Below are positions 7,630 to 12,444 of a stretch of DNA of 12,444 nucleotides, piece after piece. This stretch comes from JBCCFX01 sp039029515 (GTDB lineage Bacteria > Planctomycetota > Phycisphaerae > Phycisphaerales > SM1A02): NCBI GenBank assembly GCA_039029515.1, contig JBCCFX010000123.1, positions 1 through 12,444 on the forward strand. Reading direction: 5' to 3'. Made by a program: the position numbers and the translations under genes. Positions within the stretch are counted from its first letter, which is position 1, and every line of letters starts with the position of its first letter. The notes below the pieces were generated by a model, which was not told the DNA's origin, ran no database searches, and saw nothing but the letters and a program-made list of their open reading frames with translations.

Positions 7630-7635
7630 TACAAT
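7630..7635 (+). promoter_or_regulatory. Possible -10 element for the SDR gene (leaderless start)
   Basis: TACAAT (5 of 6 matches to TATAAT) ends 8 bases before ATG 7644, and no Shine-Dalgarno sequence lies between. This spacing would put transcription start on or next to the start codon. A good -35 is not seen at 16-18 bases; CTGACA at 7597-7602 is too far upstream. Confidence 0.4.
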
Positions 7636-7643
7636 CGTTCACC

Positions 7644-8363
7644 ATGGGAAACGAAGTCACTCCTCGTGTTGCAATTGTCACAGGTGCTGGTGGCGGCATT
7701 GGACGGGAAATCTGTCACGGCCTGCGCCGCGAAGGCTATCGAATCGTTGCGTGCGGCCGCACTGCATCGACGCTTGATGAAGCCATCGCTGGCGAGGGAA
7801 CGGGTGCCGATGATCTGGCGATCCGCGCTGATCTGACGCGTGAAGACGAAGCGCGCATGGTCATCGACCGCACCATTGATCATTTTGGTCGCGTCGATGT
7901 GCTCGTTAACAACGCCGCACGGGCTGATTTGCGCCCGTTGCCGACGAGCGAACCGAGCTTTGTTGACGATCATCTACGCATTAACTTCATCGCGCCGTTG
8001 ATTATGATCCAGCGCGTGTGGGAGACGTTCGTTGCGCAGGGTGGCGGACGCATCGTCAACCTGTCGTCGATGGCAACGGTTGATCCATTCCCGGGACTCG
8101 GGGTGTACGCGGCGACGAAGTGCGCGCTCGACAGCCTGACACGCTCAATTCGAAACGAGGGGTCGGAGTTCGGGATTGAAGCATGGTCCGTCGCGCCGGG
8201 CGCGGTCGAAACGAGCATGCTTCGATCCATCGTGACCGAAGATGATCTTCCCGCGGCCCAGACGCTGGATCCGACGACCGTCGCGGACATCATCGTGGCA
8301 TGCGCCACGGGACGTCGCCCCGATGATGCAGGAACGGTGATTCTGGTTCCATCGCCGGGTTGA
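7644..8363 (+). CDS. Classical short-chain dehydrogenase/reductase (SDR)
   Basis: NAD(P)-dependent oxidoreductase of 239 residues, the usual size for the classical SDR family. The Rossmann cofactor motif TGAGGGIG is at residues 13-20, NNAA at 89-92, and the catalytic Ser142, Tyr155 and Lys159 are present in LSSM and YAATK with normal spacing. APGAVET follows, as in the FabG-like group. An Arg in CGRTAS after the second strand would favour NADPH over NADH, which is inference. The substrate cannot be told from sequence: related enzymes reduce 3-oxoacyl-ACP, sugars or small ketones. The gene begins 43 bases after rseP, with a possible promoter of its own, and no ribosome binding site is visible. 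The short C-terminal end after residue 215 is typical of the family. Confidence 0.93.
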   Translation: MGNEVTPRVAIVTGAGGGIGREICHGLRREGYRIVACGRTASTLDEAIAGEGTGADDLAIRADLTREDEARMVIDRTIDHFGRVDVLVNNAARADLRPLPTSEPSFVDDHLRINFIAPLIMIQRVWETFVAQGGGRIVNLSSMATVDPFPGLGVYAATKCALDSLTRSIRNEGSEFGIEAWSVAPGAVETSMLRSIVTEDDLPAAQTLDPTTVADIIVACATGRRPDDAGTVILVPSPG

Positions 8364-8506
8364 TTCTCGGACTGACCGGCTGTGCGGATTGGTTCGATTA
8401 TGCGGCCGAAGTCAGCGTTATCGGTGGTCCTGCGTCGGTGGTATTTGAAACCGCCTGGTCTGTATCTGATGCTCTGAATGCGGATCAGTCATGCCGTGAT
8501 GCCTCC

Positions 8507-8513
8507 GGGGAGG
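8507..8513 (+). promoter_or_regulatory. Ribosome binding site that fixes the GGDEF gene start
   Basis: GGGGAGG lies 9 bases before ATG 8523. The longer frame from ATG 8478 has no such site, so 8523 is preferred. Confidence 0.75.
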
Positions 8514-8522
8514 TGCGCGGCC

Positions 8523-9662
8523 ATGATGCAACCACTTGGAGACCCGGTCATCCCAGGGCAACGCGATCATTCTGCGGACGTGGGATTGCTGCTTGTCGAA
8601 GCCGACGAGCGCATGGCCCGCGACATCTGTGCGGCGATCGAAGCCGGTGCGACGCTGAGCATCCCGGCAGGCGAGACCGCTTCGAGTCATGCCACACGAT
8701 CGGCAACTGAGCCGGTTCGTTTCGCCATTCAGCACGTCGTGCCGTCTATCACATCGCTGCAGAACGCAGTGCTCGACAACGTCGACATGGTGATCTGTTC
8801 GATGGCGCTGCCGGACGGCAGCGGCCTCGATGCGCTTGCGGTCCTGCGGCGTATGCGTCGGGAGTTACCCGTCGTACTCACCGGTTTGCCGTGTGATGCG
8901 CCGCTTGCGGTCGAAGCCATTCGAAGCGGCGCGCGCGACTTTGTGGTGATCAACTCGAACACGATTATGTCGCTGCCGATGGTGCTCGAGAAATCGCTGG
9001 CGCACCATCGGATTCGTCAGGAGAACGAACGGTTGCACACGGACTTGAGTCGTTCGCTGTCTGAACTCGCGATCAAGAACCAGCAGTTGCAGATGATGAT
9101 CACGCAACTTGAGAGCATGGCGCGCACGGATGAACTGACCGGCATGTCAAATCGGCGATGGCTCAACCTGATGCTGGAAGGGCATTGGGCAGATGCCACG
9201 CGGCACGATCTCCCGCTGGCGTTTGTGATGATGGATCTTGATGGCTTCAAGATTCTCAACGATCAGATGGGGCATCAGGTCGGTGACGACATTCTTCGAC
9301 TCGCCGGGCGCATGATTGCGGCGAATTGTCGCGACGTTGATATCGCAGCGCGGTACGGCGGTGATGAGTTCTGTCTGCTTATGCCGCACACATCAATCGA
9401 TGATGCGATTCTCGTGTCGCAGCGCGTCCACAATGCGTTCATGCTCGCGGCGGCAGCACGACCGCAGGACGAGCCGCGCGTGGCCATGTCGGCCGGTGTG
9501 GCTCATATCGACCTCAGCCGGCCGGTCAACGTTGCCGAATTCGTTCGTCACGCCGATGAGGCGTTGTACGCAGCGAAGGCGGCGGGGAAGCAACAGATCA
9601 TGATCCGGCATGAAACCGGGCTGGTGCCCTGTCCGCCGTTTGGCCTTCGCGACTCTGCCTGA
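8523..9662 (+). CDS. Diguanylate cyclase with degenerate receiver domain (pseudo-REC-GGDEF)
   Basis: The 379-residue protein should make cyclic di-GMP from two GTP in the cytosol. Residues 20-155 have the receiver fold pattern (LLLVEADE, VDMVICSMALPDGSG, VVLTGLP, GARDFVVI), but phosphorylation residues are lost. The acceptor Asp position is Ser93, the conserved Lys position is Ile143 and one Asp of the acidic pocket is Ala; only Thr120 is kept. About 25 extra Ser/Thr/Ala-rich residues sit between the first helix and second strand. A Gln/Leu-rich coiled-coil linker (about 160-205) leads to the GGDEF domain, which starts at ARTDELTGMSNRR. The active loop RYGGDEF (residues 277-283) and FKILND are intact. 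RDVD (270-273) lies exactly five residues before GGDEF, as in the product-inhibition I-site. Activity is likely; control by phosphorylation is not. Its stop abuts that of smpB. Confidence 0.93.
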   Translation: MMQPLGDPVIPGQRDHSADVGLLLVEADERMARDICAAIEAGATLSIPAGETASSHATRSATEPVRFAIQHVVPSITSLQNAVLDNVDMVICSMALPDGSGLDALAVLRRMRRELPVVLTGLPCDAPLAVEAIRSGARDFVVINSNTIMSLPMVLEKSLAHHRIRQENERLHTDLSRSLSELAIKNQQLQMMITQLESMARTDELTGMSNRRWLNLMLEGHWADATRHDLPLAFVMMDLDGFKILNDQMGHQVGDDILRLAGRMIAANCRDVDIAARYGGDEFCLLMPHTSIDDAILVSQRVHNAFMLAAAARPQDEPRVAMSAGVAHIDLSRPVNVAEFVRHADEALYAAKAAGKQQIMIRHETGLVPCPPFGLRDSA

Positions 9663-9665
9663 TCA
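9660..9665. other. Palindrome TGATCA carrying both convergent stop codons
   Basis: TGA at 9660-9662 ends the GGDEF gene and the complement of TCA at 9663-9665 ends smpB. The two genes meet with zero spacing and no room for a terminator between them. Confidence 0.9.
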
Positions 9666-10151
9666 CATGCGCCGTGACATGGCGCGATCCATTTCACGTT
9701 TGGCATCGCGTTTGGCCATGTCCTGGCGCTTGTCGGATTTCCGCTTGCCCACGGCAATACCGATGAGGATCTTGATGCGGCCGTCCTTGAAGTAGATTTT
9801 GAGCGGCACGATCGTCCGTCCGGGCTGCCGAGCTTTGTCCGCGAGCTTGCGAATCTCTCGCTTGTGGGCGAGGAGCTCGCGGGTTCGGGTTGCCTCGTGT
9901 TGTCGCGGGCCGGCGGGGGGATACTCGGCGACGTGGACGCTGTGCAGGCGAAGCGCGAGCGGCTGTTCGGTTGCGCGGACGTAGCCTTCGGCGAGGCTGG
10001 CCTGGCCGGCACGGATGGACTTCACTTCGGTCCCGAGCAAACGGATGCCGCACTCGAGCGTCTCTTCGATCGCGTATTGATGTCGTGCCTTCCGATTCTC
10101 GATGGAAGGTTCATTGGTGGTCCCGGCTTTCTTCTTGCCTTTGGAGGCCAT
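9663..10151 (-). CDS. smpB: SsrA-binding protein SmpB
   Basis: Binds tmRNA and brings it to stalled ribosomes for trans-translation. It has 162 residues, close to the usual 150-160. Family motifs in order: basic start (ASKGKKKAG), NRKARHQYAIEET, GTEVKSIRAG, HEATRTRELLAHKREI, TIVPLKIYFKDGRIKI, GKRKSDKRQ, and the Lys/Arg-rich C-terminal tail that enters the mRNA channel. The ATG at 10151 was chosen because MASKGKKK is where homologues begin. An ATG four codons upstream (10163) and a TTG at 10217 are in frame but add no conserved sequence. No clear ribosome binding site is seen before any of them. The gene lies downstream of tRNA-Leu on the same strand, behind the tRNA terminator. The tmRNA gene itself is not in the window. 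Confidence 0.97.
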   Translation of the reverse strand: MASKGKKKAGTTNEPSIENRKARHQYAIEETLECGIRLLGTEVKSIRAGQASLAEGYVRATEQPLALRLHSVHVAEYPPAGPRQHEATRTRELLAHKREIRKLADKARQPGRTIVPLKIYFKDGRIKILIGIAVGKRKSDKRQDMAKRDAKREMDRAMSRRM

Positions 10152-10203
10152 GGCAGGGCTCATGCGGCCGTGCTTGCGGATTCGCAACCACCAGCGATGG
10201 CGG

Positions 10204-10217
10204 TTGTTGGGCAACAA
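10204..10217 (-). other. Short inverted repeat upstream of smpB
   Basis: TTGTTG and CAACAA are separated by two bases, 53 bases before the smpB start, between the tRNA terminator and the gene. It could be an operator or a small leader hairpin. No T-tract follows and the function is unknown. Confidence 0.3.
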
Positions 10218-10232
10218 ACGGCGTTCACCAAT

Positions 10233-10255
10233 AAAAAAGGGCGGCTCTCGCCGCC
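10233..10255 (-). terminator. Intrinsic terminator of tRNA-Leu
   Basis: Read on the minus strand: GGCGGC, a GAGA tetraloop, GCCGCC, one C, then six T. The hairpin begins five bases after the tRNA 3' end. A six-pair all-GC stem with a GNRA-type loop and a T-run is a textbook rho-independent terminator. Confidence 0.93.
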
Positions 10256-10260
10256 TCGAA

Positions 10261-10346
10261 TGCCCAGAAGAGGACTCGAACCTCCACGGGATTTTACTCC
10301 CACCAGCACCTCAAGCTGGCGCGTCTGCCAATTCCGCCACCTGGGC
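10261..10346 (-). tRNA. tRNA-Leu, anticodon GAG
   Basis: This 86-base RNA folds as a class II tRNA. The acceptor stem is GCCCAGG with TCTGGGC (last pair G-T), followed by discriminator A. The D-arm carries GCGG and TTGGCAGA. The anticodon stem CCAGC/GCTGG holds the loop TTGAGGT, with anticodon GAG at 10312-10310. A long variable arm with GGGA/TCCC marks a leucine tRNA, and the T-arm is GGAGG, TTCGAGT, CCTCT. It should read CTC and CTT codons. The 3' CCA is not encoded, so it must be added after transcription. A promoter lies just upstream and a terminator just downstream, so the gene is a single transcription unit. Confidence 0.97.
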
Positions 10347-10359
10347 CAAGGGGACGGAA

Positions 10360-10387
10360 AGTATAGCAATCGCTGATCCGTTGTCGA
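10360..10387 (-). promoter_or_regulatory. Promoter of tRNA-Leu
   Basis: On the minus strand, TCGACA (-35, 5 of 6 matches to consensus, 10387-10382) and TATACT (-10, 10365-10360) are 16 bases apart. The start of transcription would fall a few bases before the tRNA 5' end at 10346. It is the best sigma-70 type promoter in the window. Confidence 0.75.
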
Positions 10388-10415
10388 GGCACGCGAGCAA
10401 GGCGGATGCCCGGGC

Positions 10416-10421
10416 TATCAT
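10416..10421 (+). promoter_or_regulatory. Possible -10 element for queE (leaderless start)
   Basis: TATCAT ends 6 bases before ATG 10428, with no Shine-Dalgarno sequence between. The spacing would place transcription start at about the A of the start codon. No -35 match lies at 16-18 bases, so the call rests on the -10 and its position. Confidence 0.4.
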
Positions 10422-10427
10422 CCCGCC

Positions 10428-11114
10428 ATGGCCGCGACCACGCTCCGCATCAACGAGATCTTCTATTCGATCCAGGGTGAATCAACCTGGGCGGGGCAGC
10501 GTTGCGTCTTCGTTCGTCTTGCGGGCTGCCATCTCAGATGCCACTACTGCGACACCGAATACGCATTCAAGGAGGGGCAGTCGCGGGAGATCGACAGCAT
10601 TCTCGCCGAGGTGCTCGGCCATGATTGCAACCTCGTGGAGATCACCGGCGGCGAGCCGCTGCTCCAGCCACGCGTACATGACCTGATTACGGCTCTCTGC
10701 GATGCAGGGCGAACGGTACTCATCGAGACGTCGGGTGCCTGCGATATCAGTGCATGTGACCCTCGGTCGATCCGCATTCTTGATCTCAAGACACCGGGCA
10801 GTGGTGAGGTCGAGCGGAACATGCTGGAAAACCTCGATGCGCTCACCGAGCGTGACGAGGTGAAGTTCGTGCTGACCGACCGTGCGGACTATGAATGGGC
10901 GCGCGACATGATTCGCGAATACAGCCTCGAAACTCGATGCCACGCTGTGCTTGTCTCACCGGTCCACGAGCAGCCATCGGGGCTTGAGATCCTGGGTTGC
11001 GCTGGATTATCGCCTCGCGATCTCGCGGAGTGGATGATTGCTGACGACCTGCCGGCCCGGATGCAGACGCAGTTGCACAAGCACATCTGGGATCCGCAGA
11101 CGCGCGGTGTCTGA
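10428..11114 (+). CDS. queE: 7-carboxy-7-deazaguanine synthase (radical SAM)
   Basis: Radical-SAM enzyme that contracts 6-carboxy-5,6,7,8-tetrahydropterin to 7-carboxy-7-deazaguanine, an intermediate of preQ0 and so of queuosine in tRNA. It has 228 residues, normal for the family. The start NEIFYSIQGESTWAG is the usual substrate-binding segment. The iron-sulfur ligands Cys34, Cys38 and Cys41 are in CHLRCHYCDTEYAF, and SAM-binding GGEP is at residues 74-77 in ITGGEPLLQ. LDLKTPGSGE, DEVKFVL and the terminal HKHIWDPQTRGV are family signatures. No other queuosine gene (queC, queD, queF, tgt) is in the window. It is transcribed divergently from tRNA-Leu, from a gap of 81 bases. tRNA-Leu is not a queuosine target, so the pairing need not be functional. 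Confidence 0.97.
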   Translation: MAATTLRINEIFYSIQGESTWAGQRCVFVRLAGCHLRCHYCDTEYAFKEGQSREIDSILAEVLGHDCNLVEITGGEPLLQPRVHDLITALCDAGRTVLIETSGACDISACDPRSIRILDLKTPGSGEVERNMLENLDALTERDEVKFVLTDRADYEWARDMIREYSLETRCHAVLVSPVHEQPSGLEILGCAGLSPRDLAEWMIADDLPARMQTQLHKHIWDPQTRGV

Positions 11115-11229
11115 CGGTCGATCAGTCGTCCGAAAACACTGCGCACATTTCCTTCTCTTTTGATGAAACCGTTCTCGCCTTTGGTGCGTTCAGGTCTATC
11201 GTTATGCCTTTTGCGGAGCTTGCGGTTCG

Positions 11230-12444
11230 ATGGTGACCATCCTCGATCATCCCATGGCCAAACGACCGTTTCCCGATGCGCTCGGGGCCGGTGAATCGCG
11301 CGAATCCGTGGCGTTTCTGCTGCGGATCGGGCGGGCGTTGCATCGTTATGGTTCACCGGCGCATCGGCTGGAAGCATGCCTGACCGAGCTCGCGCAGCGG
11401 ATGAACCTGGTCGGTCAGTTCTTCGCGACGCCGACCTCGTTGTTCATCGCGCTGGGCAAGGATGATCGGCAGCGGACGTACCTACTTCGCGTGGAGCCCG
11501 GTGAAGTCAATCTGAGCAAATTGGCCGATCTGGACATGATCGTCGATCGATTCGTCCAGGGTGAACTCGAAACGTCCGAGGCCAATGACGAGGTCGAGCG
11601 CATACTCAATCGAGCGCCGCGCTACGGTCGAATTCGAACCACGATCGCTCACGCGTTTGCATGTGGCGGCGCTGCGATCTTCTTCGGCGGCACGTGGGTG
11701 GATATGGGGCTTGCAGGTCTGGTCGGGATCATCCTCGGTCTGCTCTGGATTGCGATCGAGGCGCATCGTCGCGCGCTGCGCCTCTTCGAAACGCTCGCGG
11801 GGATGATCGCCGCCAGCGTGGCGGTTATTTGTGCCTGGCTGATTGGCGAGCCGGTCTCCCCATCGGTCGTGACGGTTGCGGGCATCATCGTGCTCGTGCC
11901 GGGCCTGACGATGACGGTCGCCATCAACGAACTCGCGACACGAAATCTGGCCTCCGGAACAGCGCGGCTGATGGGCGGCCTGACCATTCTCATTGCGTTG
12001 GGTTTTGGTGCAGCGATTGGACTGCGACTGGAATCCGTCCTGCCGGCGCGCGTGCCGATGGAATCGCTTGTCGCGACGCCGCTGTTTCTGGAAGTACCGT
12101 TGGTTGCTGCCAGCGCGCTGGCGTTTGTGGTGCTCTTCCAGGCGCGACTGCGCGATGCGCTCTCCATCCTGCTCACCTGTGGGTTGGCGCTGTATGGTGC
12201 GAGGATCGGCTCTGCGGTGCTTGGACCGGAACTCGGAGCCTGCTTTGGTGCGTTCGTGGTCGGCCTCACGAGCAATGTGATCGCTCGGGTACGGAAATTG
12301 CCCGCGGTGATCGCCGGCCTGCCGGGGCTGATCTTCCTCGTGCCGGGCAGCATCGGTTTCCAGAGTTTCTCCGCACTGATAGACCACGTTGTTTCATTAA
12401 ATATGCCATTGCTATGGCTGCAGATGTGCTACAGGCATCTACCC
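11230..12444 (+). CDS. ThrE-type threonine/serine exporter family protein, 3'-truncated by window edge
   Basis: The reading frame is open from ATG 11230 to the window end (405 codons). Residues 25-75 (VAFLLRIGRALHRYGSPAHR, FFATPTSLFIALG) match the cytoplasmic N-terminal part of the YjjP/ThrE family. From residue 141 come about nine hydrophobic helices, including VPGLTMTVAINELATRNLASG and LPGLIFLVPGSIGFQSF, which are signatures of the YjjP-like and YjjB-like halves, here fused in one chain as in ThrE of actinobacteria. Relatives export threonine, serine or organic acids from the inner membrane, and the substrate here is not known. An in-frame stop at 11164 and GGAG at 11215-11218, 11 bases before the ATG, support this start; ATG 11254 is the alternative. 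The last 20 or so codons look atypical (see findings). Confidence 0.85.
   Translation, partial: MVTILDHPMAKRPFPDALGAGESRESVAFLLRIGRALHRYGSPAHRLEACLTELAQRMNLVGQFFATPTSLFIALGKDDRQRTYLLRVEPGEVNLSKLADLDMIVDRFVQGELETSEANDEVERILNRAPRYGRIRTTIAHAFACGGAAIFFGGTWVDMGLAGLVGIILGLLWIAIEAHRRALRLFETLAGMIAASVAVICAWLIGEPVSPSVVTVAGIIVLVPGLTMTVAINELATRNLASGTARLMGGLTILIALGFGAAIGLRLESVLPARVPMESLVATPLFLEVPLVAASALAFVVLFQARLRDALSILLTCGLALYGARIGSAVLGPELGACFGAFVVGLTSNVIARVRKLPAVIAGLPGLIFLVPGSIGFQSFSALIDHVVSLNMPLLWLQMCYRHLP

Noticed and set aside
8360..8710. Plus-strand frame starting at TTG with a lipobox-like LTGC
   Set aside because: The hydrophobic stretch before the Cys is far too short for a signal peptide, most of the frame is a shadow of the GGDEF gene, and no ribosome binding site is present.
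11181..11208. TTGGTG and TATGCC, 16 bases apart, before the ThrE-like gene
   Set aside because: The -10 matches consensus at only three positions, too weak to call a promoter.
11482..12387. Minus-strand open frame of 301 codons opposite the ThrE-like gene
   Set aside because: Composition is Arg/Gln/His/Asp-rich, typical of antisense to a membrane protein. The plus frame has clear ThrE family segments and hydrophobic helices.

Overview
This window is a stretch of bacterial chromosome with high GC content and dense housekeeping genes. No mobile element, CRISPR array or plasmid function is visible. It holds nine protein genes and one tRNA. The very long Arg/Lys-rich RNase E tail, the oversized multi-PDZ RseP, the ptsI-rne-dxr-rseP order and weak Shine-Dalgarno use at several starts would fit a planctomycete, perhaps of the Phycisphaerae. 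This is inference from gene style; no 16S rRNA or other marker is present to confirm it.

Left part (1-7600, all + strand): the 3' two thirds of ptsI (PTS enzyme I), then about 300 bases without a gene, then a compact run of rne (RNase E/G), dxr (first committed step of the MEP isoprenoid pathway) and rseP (site-2 intramembrane protease). rne and dxr overlap at ATGA and rseP starts 18 bases after dxr, so the three are very probably one transcript joining RNA decay, isoprenoid precursor synthesis and envelope proteolysis.

Middle part (7601-9662, + strand): a classical short-chain dehydrogenase with a possible leaderless start, then a protein with a degenerate receiver domain, a coiled-coil linker and an intact GGDEF diguanylate cyclase domain.

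Right part (9663-12444): smpB (trans-translation) on the minus strand converges on the GGDEF gene with no gap. tRNA-Leu(GAG), also minus strand, lies upstream of smpB and has its own promoter and a strong intrinsic terminator. Divergent from the tRNA is queE (queuosine / 7-deazaguanine synthesis), then the start of a ThrE-type threonine/serine exporter that runs off the end of the window.

I found no convincing new multi-gene system. The best leads are unusual protein architectures: an IF2_N-like module inside the Arg-rich RNase E tail, an RseP with four PDZ-like repeats plus a charged insert near the active site, and a pseudo-receiver diguanylate cyclase. There are also consecutive inverted repeats at the end of ptsI and -10 elements sitting directly on two start codons.
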